From contig CM059196.1 of assembly GCA_030323885.1 (NCBI GenBank), forward strand, positions 43,175,798 to 43,239,797: a stretch of 64,000 nucleotides of DNA. The letters are read 5' to 3'. Below, one piece after another: positions 53,211 to 63,937 of the stretch. Both the position numbers and the translations under genes were made by a program. The stretch's first letter is position 1; every line of letters starts with the position of its first letter. The notes beneath the pieces are model-generated. The model searched no databases. It had not been told where the DNA came from and saw only the letters and a program-made list of their open reading frames with translations. This DNA comes from Branchipolynoe longqiensis (taxonomy: Eukaryota > Annelida > Polychaeta > Phyllodocida > Polynoidae).

Positions 53211-53267
53211 CCGTCCTGATATGACCTTAGATGTTGCTAGGACGTCAAACAACAACAAACAAACAAA
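53211..53267 (+). mobile_element. Solo SINE-A tail with 13-bp TSD
   Basis: 57 bp starting CCGTCCTGATATGACCTTAG and ending in (CAAA)n. Flanked by perfect CTGTCCGAGGTGC at 53198-53210 and 53268-53280. The clearest case in the window. Confidence 0.95.
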
Positions 53268-53296
53268 CTGTCCGAGGTGCTGTGAATTACAGATTA

Positions 53297-53408
53297 GTGA
53301 GTGAGTGAGTGAGTGAGTGAGTGAGTGAGTGAGTGAGTGAGTGAGTGAGTGAGTGAGTGAGTGAGTGAGTGAGTGAGTGAGTGAGTGAGTGCGTGCGTGC
53401 GTGCGTGC
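53297..53408. repeat. (GAGT)n then (GCGT)n tetranucleotide array
   Basis: About 24 GAGT units followed by four GTGC units. Confidence 0.95.
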
Positions 53409-53550
53409 ACGTATTGGCGGCAACAGTACACATATATATTCAGTGAAAAGTCTGAATTTGTTAGTTTGGTTTTCCTAAATAAAAGAAAAAAAGAATACAT
53501 CCAACAATCAAATATTTACATTAAAAAAATAGACATGTCAATGTTAGATC

Positions 53551-54339
53551 AATGGGGGACCTCCGACTTTTTAGTTCAAATTCGGGCCGTTAGCGTCGCC
53601 ACTGAACGAGTGGGCCTATTCGGCACACTGTCACACTGCAAACTTAATGGCAGTGAGCAATCTTCATACAGAAAAAGTGAAATATCTCTAAAACCACACT
53701 ACCTAGGCACAAAACGCTTGGAAGACATATAGAAAACATATTCACCGAATAAATTATATTAAATTTATATGGTTAGGGTTGTGCATTTCTATTAATTTTG
53801 AATGAAATAGACGTTTTTCACTGCGCGTACCGACAAACTCAATGCATTGTCAATGGCAGTGAGCAATCTTCATACAGAAAAAGTTTAATATCTCTAAAAC
53901 CACACCACCTAGAAGCAACCCGCTTGGAACACATATAGAAAACATATTCAATGAATAGATTATATTAAATTTATAAGGTTAGGCTTCTGCATTTCTATTA
54001 ATTTTGAATAAAACTAACATTTTGCACTGTGCGTACCGGCAAAGTCTATGCATTGTCAATGGGTGTGAGCAATCTTCATACAGAAAAAGTTAAATATCTC
54101 TAAAACCACACCACCTAGAAGCAACCCGCTTGGGGCACATATAGAAAATATATTCAACGAATAGATTATATTAAATTTATAAGGTTAGAGTTCTGCATTT
54201 CTATTAATTTTGAATAAAAATTGACGTTTTGCACTGCGCGTACCGGCGAACTCAGTGCATTGTCAATGGCCGTTTAGGACCACTGGTACCGATGCGCCAT
54301 CTAGTGTCAACAAATGAACTACCCCGGATGTCCCCCATT
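53551..54339. mobile_element. Element L copy 4, three 206-bp units
   Basis: Left AATGGGGGACCTCCG and right CGGATGTCCCCCATT are inverted with one mismatch. GAGCAATC falls at 53655, 53861 and 54067, an exact 206-bp period. A fourth unit start (AACTCAGTGCATTGTCAATG) is truncated. The TIR is again different from other L copies. Confidence 0.85.
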
Positions 54340-54739
54340 AGTTTGATTGCAAGAAGGAGTTTGCTGAATATATGAGAATCTGAGTATTAAAGGGTAATTC
54401 TCAGAAACTGTACCACATTTTTGGTTTCCACGTAAAATTGTTAATGTAATCAATAAAATCTTGTTTGAATTTGTAGTGTGTTAAAATGATGTTATGGATG
54501 GATGGATGTTACACAAATAAATTTTAACAGTTTTCTCAGTTTGAATCAAAATGTGAAATTATCAAACTTATAAAACCTTGATATCAATATGGATTCTGCT
54601 ATTATTTGAAATGTTTTTACTTTTTTTGTTTCCATGTCACCAAAGTTGTAGACAGTTTCTGAGAACGACCTAGAACACAGTGCTGTTCAATTACACTATT
54701 ATATTATTATTGCGATGGACCAGTTTTTATCCTCCTAAA
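54340..54739. other. No recognised feature
   Basis: AT-rich DNA with a short ATGG repeat (54495-54508). Confidence 0.4.
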
Positions 54740-55320
54740 GGGCGTAAAAGTAAGAATGAGACACTGTAGTTTCACTGCAATCCTCAGGGACATTCCTTAG
54801 TTTACTACAACCAAGGTGTGAGAGTAGAGTGACCTGCCAGTACACAGCCCAGTGACCCGCAACCTCCATTAAGGGTTGGCCACAAACAAGAGATGGTTGG
54901 TTGGTTGGTTGGTTGGTGTGTCACGTCCTGGCAACATCTAAGGTCATATCAGGATGAACGCCGACTTGTGACAGTGCGCACTCATGGCGACTTTATAGTG
55001 CTGTCCCAATGTGAGACCAGGCCGCCAGCACCATGACCTGATATCCCACTGAGTCACATTATCCTGACACCGAGCCAACCAGTCCTTGCCATATCCCAAT
55101 AATGCCAAGTGCCTGGCTAGGAAGCGACAAGTATAAATTGTTTAGTCATTGGTTTGACTCGACCAGGGTTCGAACACATGAGTTCACATTCCATGATCTA
55201 CTAAAACACTATCGGGACAGTCCCACTCGCAGGTTGCCATCCGTCACAACAAGAGTCAGCATAGTGGAGACTGCCACCATGTAGTAGTGATGCTCATGTG
55301 TGACCACCACATTGCTATCG
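54740..55320 (+). repeat. Repeat family E copy, split by a SINE
   Basis: 54740-54890 and 55215-55320 align with consecutive parts of E copy 1. SINE-A 54894-55211 lies between. Confidence 0.65.
54894..55211 (-). mobile_element. SINE-A inserted in E, head incomplete
   Basis: (GGTT)n tail, TGTCACGTCCTGGCAACATC, full body, and the start of head type 2 (CCATGATCTACTAAAACACT), which stops before the A-box. Confidence 0.88.
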
Positions 55321-55329
55321 ATTTCCCGA

Positions 55330-55967
55330 TGAAATACAAGTGATTATTAATTAACAAATTCATACCGGTTGTTTCTACATTACATTTTATTATTTTAGGA
55401 GGTAGATACTAAATTTAGTTTTGACTGCCAGAGAATATTACGGTTACCTTGGTACCAAGTTCTCCTTTTTAATGCGATTGAGTGGCTGAATTTACCTAAG
55501 TTTATCTGTGCGCAGCTTGGCGCTGTTGTCCTTCAGATTTAGGCGGGGTGCATGACCTTGGGAGGCAGACTTGGGATTAAATTCAAACGCAACCATGTCA
55601 AATGCATCAGCTGGATTTGTGAGACGTTTCCATTAATGGTTGTTCTTGTGTTGGGAACACTGATAAAAAGTGGCATAACTGTAGCTCTCTAGAGAAGCAG
55701 TTCTGTCACGGTGGACAGTTACTACGTAATAAAGCTATTTATTATGACAACTACAATAGCTAAACATTCAACGGCATAGAAAAATACTTGTATTAATGTT
55801 TTGCTTGTGCTTGTTAGAAAAACCCAACAACCAAGTAAAATCGAAGTATTTTCTTTTTGCATGTCGTTATCCTTTCAGGCTATGACTGGGGTTTTTGTGT
55901 GGTCTTTTTTTCAGTTGTTGGGTGTTATCCGTTGAATCATTTTCAGGGCAAACGGTCTATCCAAATG
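55330..55967. other. No recognised feature
   Basis: AT-rich unique DNA. Confidence 0.45.
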
Positions 55968-56180
55968 TGTTTATTTATTGGAGGTTATGTCTTAGCAACA
56001 TCTAAAGTTATATCAGAACAAGCACTCACTTCATGGTGACTTTATAGTGGTGCCCCACTGGGAGACTAGGGAACTGGCACCATGCCCGATATTCCACTAA
56101 TACTGTACTACTAACCAGTCCCATATCCTACTACTGTCGAGTACCAGGCTCGGTAGCGACAAGAATAATTTTTTGCGTTG
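55968..56180 (-). mobile_element. SINE-A, head missing
   Basis: TTTATTTATTGGAGGTTATG, AGCAACATCTAAAGTTATAT, body to GGCTCGGTAGCGACAAGAAT. The 5' tRNA part is absent, so a 5'-truncated copy. Confidence 0.82.
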
Positions 56181-56291
56181 TTGAACTGATGGCTGCAATC
56201 CACTCCACACCCGCATATCACATCCCCTACACCTGAGTGAACACTGCTTTTATAGTTATTTGATTGCACCAGACGACATTTTATCATTTTC

Positions 56292-56615
56292 TAAAGCTGC
56301 ATAGTCCGATGAAAGCATCAAATTTGTTAAACCAAAACAATTATCTAGATTTTATTCTACATATCTATTGTCGGCTTGCTAAACATTTGTCGCCACATAG
56401 AAGGGAATACTGAGGCAATTTAACCGAATCCGTTACTGTAGAAGCCTATGCTTGCCTAAATTAATTTGGCATGCTTGCACTTCAAATATCTCAAAAGTTA
56501 GCCATTTAAAATATAAGTTACTTCAAACTAAAGTAAGGTAGATAATAAAAATAAACCTAACATATTTATCTCAGAAAATGACAGAAACTCAAAACCATCG
56601 GACTATGCAACTTTA
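56292..56615. mobile_element. Element Q reference copy, 324 bp
   Basis: TAAAGCTGCATAGTCCGATG and CATCGGACTATGCAACTTTA are inverse complements apart from one base. Terminal TA suggests a Tc1/mariner-type target. Interior AT-rich, no ORF. Confidence 0.9.
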
Positions 56616-56890
56616 ATGCAGAGGAGAGACACCAAAAGTCAGCAGTGCGTGAGTGGGCGTCTGGAGTTTTTCCTGCCTAGATCCATGCAAATTCGCCATA
56701 CCCAAACACTATGGTAGCATTGTAACCCCCTCCCCCCCCCCCAACACACACATACACCTTTTTTGTGATGACCCCCCAGGTGAAGTACCCGCGGGGTGGT
56801 GTGACAGCAGCCCGCCTGTCCTTCTCCACTGGGCGTGTCAAGCACACGACTGGGAACATGTATCATTACTACAGCAGCTGACTAGACCTG

Positions 56891-56960
56891 TTGTTACAAG
56901 TCGGTACGCATCCAGATATGACCTAAATGTTGCTAGGATGTAAAACTCCAACAAACAAAC
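56891..56960 (+). mobile_element. SINE-A 3' part
   Basis: TTGTTACAAGTCGGTACGCA then the tail hairpin region and CAACAAACAAAC. Slightly longer than the solo tails. Confidence 0.8.
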
Positions 56961-56979
56961 CCTGTTCACTCACTATCAC

Positions 56980-56982
<3 letters not shown>

Positions 56983-57016
<34 letters not shown>
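56983..57016. repeat. (CA)n microsatellite
   Basis: About 17 CA units. Confidence 0.95.
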
Positions 57017-57020
<4 letters not shown>

Positions 57021-57044
57021 CCATATCACGTGAGGTCACTTCTA

Positions 57045-57222
57045 CAGTAAAACCTCTCTAACCGACGACCTCCACAGATCGACCACTCCCCTATATCGAT
57101 TGCTTTAGTTCGGTCCCAACAATACCATTGTAACCATGTTCTAACTCCCTAAAGCGACCACTTCCATAAATGAACTACTTAAAGTTCTTCCCAAGGTCGA
57201 TCGATTTAGAGAGATTTTACTG
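57045..57222. mobile_element. Pogo/mariner-like MITE
   Basis: CAGTAAAACCTCTCTAA and TTAGAGAGATTTTACTG are inverse complements with one mismatch, bounded by TA on both sides. The CAGT..AACCTCT..A terminus is a form I know from pogo/Tigger-type elements. 178 bp, no ORF. Confidence 0.88.
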
Positions 57223-57565
57223 TATATAAAAATATGCAAATTACATTTTGAAGGCATGTTTTAGTACATAGTAACACCCACTCAACAAACCTGACCCGAC
57301 AGCCATCATGTCCACCCCTTAACATGGGAATCAGAATTCCCCCATCATGCATATAAAACAGCCTAACAAATATCTCCCCCCCCCCCCCCGGCTAAAAAAA
57401 AAAAAACACCAAAAACCCCCAATGCTTCTTTTCCTAATATCGAATATGAAATCAAATTGGATTCGTCTCCCCCTCCCCCGCCCAAGAAAAACCCAAAATG
57501 AGGCCCCAACCAAAACCCAGATAAACAATTTAAATTATGGGTTAATATCCTTCGTCAATATCCAA
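57223..57565. other. No dispersed repeat; C- and A-runs
   Basis: Contains CCCCCCCCCC (57377-57389), an A run and C-rich patches. ORFs are low complexity. Confidence 0.4.
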
Positions 57566-57899
57566 TAGAGGGGGTGTAATGACGTCACAAGACAACTTTT
57601 GGTGGCAATATTGGATGACATACAGAAGGCTTGCAACTGCCTACACTGTGTTTATTTACTGATTTGTTGGTTTATTTGTCACTGTTTTGAGCAGTTTGGC
57701 CTCAGAAGTTGTTGCTAAAGTGCTGTAAGTAAACACATTGGATGTAAACTGCCCATAACCTCCCACAACACAAGAAAACTCTGTTTTACTGCATCTGCAT
57801 GCATTCACAGCATGGCAGCCCGATGACCGCTGATTGCCAAGATGGCAGCCCGATGACCGCTGATTGCTAAGTAATGACGTCACGTGCATTCCCTCTATA
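57566..57899. mobile_element. GAGGG-ended element with terminal TGACGTCA pair
   Basis: TAGAGGGGGTGTAATGACGT and GACGTCACGTGCATTCCCTC form an imperfect TIR with TA flanks. TGACGTCA lies at 57580-57587 and 57875-57882. A 31-bp unit (GATGGCAGCCCGATGACCGC) is duplicated near the right end. Confidence 0.75.
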
Positions 57900-57931
57900 C
57901 AACCAGTTCATGTGGGAGGCATGTATTATCA

Positions 57932-58317
57932 GGGATAAAAGTGATCATGGAAAAATAACAAAGGTGGAATTGGATGACGAGGCGATAATATGGTCACAAT
58001 GATAAACTAATAAACCAAGTATGCTTGGAGAAGACTGGCTGAAACCTTACTTCCTGCTTCCTCTCCCCGCCCGTCACGATTCCCCGACAATTTCAAGTGT
58101 ACGACAGACTTTCCGTGTCTTTGCAAAAATCAACCTGACTCAGTACACAGGCATGGCTCAATGTTTAAGATATTCCTGGCATTTTGCGGTATTTAAGTAA
58201 TAGCTAGAGAAAATAAATAGAATATAGTAGAATATTTTAGAAATAAGACAAATCGCAAATTACACAGAAATCAGGAAATTCTGAGAAAAAAAAATAGTGG
58301 AGACCTTTCGTCCCGGA
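57932..58317 (+). mobile_element. Element F copy 4 (diverged)
   Basis: CAGGGATAAAAGTGATCATG at the left and GAGACCTTTCGTCCCGG at the right resemble the F termini. Interior CAAATCGC..AGAAATCAGGAAATTC matches loosely. Confidence 0.5.
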
Positions 58318-58369
58318 TCCATTAAAAATTACTCGAGTATTAAAGTTGCATTCTCGGTTTCTCTCTGCG

Positions 58370-58625
58370 CCACTCTCTCTTGCGTGCATGCCTCCCCTCT
58401 CTATGCCTCTATATGCCCCTCTCTCTCCCCCTCTCTCACATATAATATATGAACCTTATTTGACCTGAAATGTCCAACTCCCCTCCCCCTCATCCGTCTC
58501 CCCCCCCCCCCACCCCCGATCTCCACCATTATTAGGCAAGAGCCCCCCCCCCCCCCCACCCCTCGCGATCTCCACCCTTCCCCTAAACACCTCCCCCTAC
58601 CCTCCCGACGCCCCACTCAGACGCC
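58370..58625. repeat. Pyrimidine-rich tract with C runs
   Basis: CTCTCTC microsatellite followed by C runs (58500-58510, 58543-58558). Confidence 0.75.
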
Positions 58626-59202
58626 ACGACCCGTCGCCATGCCCACAAAAGGCAGACTCCATTGGTCGCCGGGCAATATTCAGCGGGGCTGCGCGCACAA
58701 ACAGACCCCATCCAGCCCGCACGGGGTAACCAAGGCACTCTCCAACCACAGCAGTATGCCGGTCACGCCGCACTACTAACTGCTTACAAATCGATGCAAC
58801 ACCGCGCCCCGTCAGCGTGCATACACTCGGCTATAATAACACCAGGAAAAGGAGAGAGAAAGAGAGGGGGGGAAAAACCACAAATATATCACCACATAAA
58901 ATATTAAAACAAAAACAGGATACCATTGCCCAAGCTCACTAGGTGCAGCGTGATGGTGTAACTGAAAACCGGCCGATTCATTTTTCGAATCGCGAATCGC
59001 AATCGTAATGATAGTACACACCTACCGTTTTAGCCCTAAAAATTTGTTTTTCGTCGTGAATCGCAATCGGTAGGTGTGCTAGGGGAGTGCACACCTCATG
59101 ATTTTTGGGCAGTTTTAGATCGTATACGGTAGGTGGGTGCAGAAAAACGATCATATACGGTAGGTGTGTACCTAGCATTATGTTAGCCATGTCGTTTTTA
59201 AC
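58626..59202. other. Unique DNA with local tandem words
   Basis: 58930-59180 carries ATACGGTAGGTG(T/G)G and CGAATCGCAATCG words repeated with inversions. Possible small MITE; ends not resolved. Confidence 0.35.
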
Positions 59203-59223
59203 GGGGGGGGGGGGGGGGGGGGG
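59203..59223. repeat. 21-nt G homopolymer
   Basis: Directly precedes the 191-bp tandem array. Confidence 0.9.
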
Positions 59224-59773
59224 CTTGAATCTGGGTCTCTAGAATCTGTCTGGTGGGTTTGAATCTGTCTCTAGCAGGAGGCTAAGTAGACTTGGCGCGT
59301 TCAGAGCGTTCTAGAATCTGATGGGTTTGAATCGGTCTCTAGCAGGATGCCGTGTAGGCGTAATGCATGCATGCATTCAGATAGTTTTACAGAGTAGAAT
59401 TGTCATATTCAGAGGGTTCTAGAACCTGTCTGGTGGGTTTGAATGTCTCTAGCATGAGCCTAAGTAGACATGGCGCATTCAGAGGGTTCTAGAATCTGAT
59501 GGGTTTGAATCTCTGACTGGTTTGAATCGGTCTCTAGCAGGATGCCGTGTAGGCGTAATGCATGCATTCAGATAGTTTTACAGAGTAGAATTGGCGTATT
59601 CAGAGGGTTCTAGAACCTGTCTGGTGGGTTTGAATGTCTCTAGCATGAGCCTAAGTAGACATGGCGCATTCAGAGGGTTCTAGAATCTGATGGGGTTGAA
59701 TCTCTGACTGGTTTGAATCTGTCTCTAGCAGGATGCCGTGTAGGCGTAATGCATGCATTCAGATAGTTTTACC
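59224..59773. repeat. Tandem repeat, about 191-bp unit, three copies
   Basis: Units carry GGTTTGAATC(T/G)GTCTCTAGCA, GGATGCCGTGTAGGCGTAAT and CATTCAGATAGTTTTAC, the last at about 59380, 59571 and 59762. Each unit contains an internal half-repeat (TCTAGAATCTG(A/T)..GGGTTTGAATC). Confidence 0.92.
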
Positions 59774-60075
59774 CTTCACACAGATGCTTAGTTGGTGCAT
59801 TCAACAGGAAGTAGGTCAAATGAATTAAGCCATTGCAGTCAGATTTACCCGTGCTAATGTTATAATGTCATAACAGAATGCTTTTAGACCAGATCTCACT
59901 TAGTCTGATTTTGAGAGTGGTGAGAAAGAGAATTAAATTGATATGGAAGCCCTGACAGATTTGGTGGGATAGACTTGAGCCCGGCAGTGAAGCTGGGTAG
60001 CATTGGTGGGGTTAGGAAGATCTAGGCTCTCTGGTCGGTTTGAACCTCTTAAAATAGTTCTGAGCTATCGTGGAG
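59774..60075. other. No recognised feature
   Basis: Unique-looking DNA. Confidence 0.4.
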
Positions 60076-60078
60076 TGG

Positions 60079-60172
60079 AGGGGGGGAGGGTGAGGGTGAG
60101 GGGAATGGGAATGGGAGCGGGGAGGGAGGGAAGAGAGAGGAGAGGAGAGAGGAGAGAGAGAGGATAGAGGTA
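60079..60172. repeat. Polypurine array
   Basis: GGGAATGGGA and AGAGGAGAGA units. Confidence 0.85.
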
Positions 60173-60225
60173 AAGTTGATTATAACTATCCATCCAATAT
60201 ATTCCATCTCAACTACACAGCATAA

Positions 60226-60830
60226 ACTCAAAACCATCGACCTATGCAACTTAACATGTAGGTCAACACTCCTAATTGGGTTCCCGTTTACTTGGGCATT
60301 CTCGTGGTGTAAGTTGGTAAATATGTCACTCTCGCGTAGTGGAGCCACACTCCACAACCCGGCACCCCCAACAGAAACTCAAAACCATCGACCTATGCAA
60401 CTTAACATGTAGGTCAACACTCCTAATTGGGTTCCCGTTTACTTGGGCATCCTCGTGGTGTAAGTTGGTAAATATGTCACTCTCGCGTAGTGGAGCCACA
60501 CTCCACAACCCGGCACCCCAACAGAAACTCAAACCATCGACCTATGCAACTTAACATGTAGGTCAACACTCCTAATTGGGTTCCCGTTTACTTGGGCATC
60601 CTCGTGGTGTAAGTTGGTAAATATGTCACTCTCGCGTAGTGGAGCCACACTCCACAACCCGGCACTCCCAACAGAAACTCAAAACCATCGACCTATGCAA
60701 CTTAACATGTAGGTCAACACTCCTAATTGGGTTCCCGTTTACTTGGGCATCCTCGTGGTGTAAGTTGGTAAATATGTCACTCTCGCGTAGTGGAGCCACA
60801 CTCCACAACCCGGCACCCCCAACCACCACC
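60226..60830. repeat. Tandem repeat, 150-bp unit, four copies, containing a Q end
   Basis: ACCATCGA begins units at 60232, 60383, 60532 and 60683 (periods 151, 149, 151). Unit identity is very high. Each unit starts AAACTCAAAACCATCG(A)CTATGCAACTT-like sequence, the right end of element Q, followed by novel sequence (AATTGGGTTCCCGTTTACTT). The repeated ORFs on both strands are artefacts. Confidence 0.95.
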
Positions 60831-61630
60831 AATAGACCATTTCCACTACCAACCCGCCCTCTGACGGCAGTGGCGAGAATTGGTATGTGGGTGGGCACTG
60901 GATAGCAGCCAAATCCTCCAAATCCTCCAAAACACACACACGTCCAAAACACACACACACACACACGCGCGTGCAGGAAAATACAATAGAAATACCAAAT
61001 TTAATAGTACTTAAAAAAGAAAGAAAAAAGAATGGCATGGTCTTCACTTCGATGGCAGTTTAGTAAATGCATTATTGCGTACCAATTTTTGTCAACTTAA
61101 ATGACACCTAGAAAAGTCTAGACTTGTTCATAGCAAGAATAGAAGAAAGGTATGGTTTAGCAGTCATTGTACGCAGGCAGCTAAAGCAACTTCTTATTAA
61201 CAAAATTTACACTTTCTGTATCTAGGGATAGCTGATCCTAAAAATAGCTAATTCTATATTTAGACCTGGATATTTCTACTACTATTTTAGCAGTTAGTTG
61301 CTATCTATGTTTATATTCCTGATCAAGAAGCCTGTGAAACATCAGACTGGCTCATCTTTTTCCTTTTGTTTAATCCTAAAATTTATTTATGCATGGCAGA
61401 GTTCAATAATCATTCCATTACATAATAATTCTGTACAAACTTAGCATCTGCTTCCAAAGTTGACGAGCAACCCACGTTCCCAGCTTAGTGCGTTTAGTGC
61501 GCATGCGCAGTGGAAAAGGTCCATCTGTGTGGGTAGACGCAGCTATTTGCGTTAACAAATTGTCAATTTAGACAAGTGCTAAGTGAGACCGTAGTGGAGT
61601 AGTCAGTCAGTTCCCTCTGCACAAATGTGC
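60831..61630. other. No recognised feature apart from a CA/CG microsatellite
   Basis: (CA)n with CGCGCG at 60931-60972, then AT-rich unique DNA. Confidence 0.45.
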
Positions 61631-61648
61631 TGCGTCTCAACAGCAGGC

Positions 61649-61968
61649 TGGTTGGTTGGCGTTTCATGTCCTGACAATATCTAAGGTCATATGAGGACGG
61701 GTACCGACTTGTGACAGTGCTCATGGTAACTTTATAGTGCTGCCCCACTAGGAAATCAGACCACCAGCACCATGACCCGATATCCCATCCAGCCATATTA
61801 TCCTGAAACTGAGCTAACCAGTCTTTGCCCTATCCTATTAATGATGAGCGCCAAGCTAGGAAGCGACAAGTATCAATTTGTAAGTCATTGGTTTGACTGG
61901 ACTGGGAATTGAACTGCCGATCTCCTGCACATGAGCCTGCGCTCTACCGATTCGGTCACCGTGCCAGG
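61649..61968 (-). mobile_element. SINE-A, full length, 12-bp TSD
   Basis: Complete head type 1, body and (GGTT)n tail. Flanked by perfect TCAACAGCAGGC at 61637-61648 and 61969-61980, fixing both ends of the element. Confidence 0.95.
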
Positions 61969-62072
61969 TCAACAGCAGGCATAAAACACTAAATTTAAAC
62001 ACCACCCTTCAAAGGATCCACAGCTTAATTTATTGGGATTGATTTAAAATTACAATGACCTCGCATCATCTC

Positions 62073-62210
62073 AGGACTGGTATTACAGTGGTAAGGAGTT
62101 GTGACAGTTCACTCATATGATGGCTACATAGTGCTGTCCCGCTGAGATATACTGTGCTACCAGAGCCATGACCCGATATCCAACTCAACAATATTATCCG
62201 GATAAGGATT
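62073..62210 (-). mobile_element. SINE-A body fragment, decayed
   Basis: GGACTGGTATTACAGTGG.., TTGTGACAGTTCACTCAT, GCCATGACCCGATATCCAAC. Head and most of the tail absent. Confidence 0.65.
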
Positions 62211-62214
62211 ATGG

Positions 62215-62440
62215 CTGGAAGGAGTCAAAATGGTAGAATGTGCTGAGAGTCCATGTTCCATGTGGAAGGTCATGGGATTTCGACCTTGGGTTAAAATTTT
62301 GGGTGATTTAAAGATACTTGTTGCTACCTTGCCTGGTGCGTGACATTACTAGTATAGGACAAAACTAAAAATAACTCAACTAGCAAATCGTAGCAGTGAA
62401 ATGAGGAAGACCAGTAATTTCAATTGAAATTTCCCCACAC
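62215..62440 (+). mobile_element. SINE-B, full-length candidate
   Basis: Head-like GGCTGGAAGGAGTCAAAATG..TGGGATTTCGACCTTGG, shared region TACTTGTTGCTACCTTGCCT, and 3' part AGTGAAATGAGGAAGACCAG..TTGAAATTTCCCC. Confidence 0.7.
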
Positions 62441-62442
62441 TT

Positions 62443-62632
62443 AAAGCTGCATAGTCCGATGAAAGCATCAAGCTTTCTAAATTAAAACATTTGTTTAGAT
62501 TTGATCCTACATATCCAAAGTTACTCGTTTATAATAAAAGTTGCTTCAATCTAAAGCAAGGTAGATAATAATGATCAAACTAATATATTCACACACAAAA
62601 AATGGCAAACAAAACCAACGGATATGACAAAA
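62443..62632. mobile_element. Element Q, short variant
   Basis: TTAAAGCTGCATAGTCCGATG-type left end and a decayed right end (AACCAACGGATATGAC). Interior as Q at 56292 with a deletion. Confidence 0.75.
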
Positions 62633-63316
62633 AAGAATCTGTTTCTATATTGTAATGAAAGAGTGAATATGCATCTGCATGACTGTTAGAACAAAACTCG
62701 TTCAGAACAGGTTTTCGTGTGTATGTGTTTTAAAAGAGAGAAAAAGAAAGTTGGCTAACTGCCAGGAAAACCAGGTACAGCTTTCCAATGGCGATATTAG
62801 TATCTATGTTCACTCATGCCACCTGGTGGCAGTTTTACAAACAAGTCAAAGTCAGCGTATTCAAAATAACAAACGCCGTTTCGCATCATCACTTTTTTGT
62901 GTGTTGCAAAGATATTAAATTTGATATGGATTTATACTATTTCAAAGGTAGGCATGAATCGCTATTCGTTGGGTTTTTTTCGAGGGGGGGGGGGGGGTCA
63001 TATGAAGGAATAGCAAATCAAGACCTTTAATTTTACATGGATCTGTCATTTGGAGTCTTATTTGCAAATGAAGTGAAGCATTGCGCCCAGAGTGGGATTC
63101 GAACCAAGACGCCTGTAATTCCGGGACTATCATCATAGCGCAAAGGTCGCGAGTGTATGTATGTGTGTGTGTGGAGGGGGGGGGGGGGAGCAAAGATGGG
63201 AAACATTAGAATCGGATTCAAACCGACATTTATGCCATTTTGGGGATAATGCCCAAACAATTAGGCTACCTATGATTCCTGATGCACTCAACCTACCAAC
63301 GCCTACCTGTGGATGC
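62633..63316. other. No recognised gene
   Basis: Short overlapping ORFs (75-83 aa) without domains. G runs at 62986-62997 and 63176-63188, and a GT-rich patch at 63150-63172. Confidence 0.4.
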
Positions 63317-63328
63317 GACATTTCACCT

Positions 63329-63659
63329 GGGGTTTGTTTGTTGTTGTTTTACGTCCTAGCAACATCTATGGTCATATCAGGATGGGTACCGACTTGTGAC
63401 AGTGCGCACTCATGGCGACTTTATAGTGCTGTCCCACTGGGAAACCAGGCTGCCGGCACCATGATCTGATATCCCACTCAGTCACATTATCCTGACACTG
63501 AGCCAACCATTCCTTGCATATCCTATTAATGCTGAGCGCCTGGCTAGGAAGCGACAAGTATCAATTTTAACGCCATTGGTTTGACTCGACCAGGGTTCAA
63601 ACCCACGACCTACCAGCACGGGAGACGGACACTCTAACTCATTCAGCCATCCCGTCTGG
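63329..63659 (-). mobile_element. SINE-A, full length, head type 2, 10-bp TSD
   Basis: Flanked by perfect CATTTCACCT at 63319-63328 and 63660-63669. Minus-strand head GACGGGATGGCTGAATGAGT and B-box GGGTTTGAACCC. Body and tail close to consensus, so a relatively young copy. Confidence 0.95.
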
Positions 63660-63935
63660 CATTTCACCTTTGGAGTTGAGTGCACCTCACTACAGATCTA
63701 AACTATTTCAAACATATTTCTCCATTGTTCTTTATTTTGTGCTATCCACTCCTCCTTTTCTCTCACAATAAGAACGTAATTGTTTATGTGGCGAATCGTG
63801 TGCTCACCGAGCCCGGATAGCTGTATAATTAACTAACCGCCATGTAACTCATTGCGCTGTAGCCCTCAATGCTAGTACTACTGCTACCCACAGAAAGCTG
63901 CAGTAGCAACTTTTGATATTCACATTCACACCAAA
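63660..63935. other. No recognised feature
   Basis: Short unique stretch before the terminal microsatellite. Confidence 0.4.
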
Positions 63936-63937
63936 GG

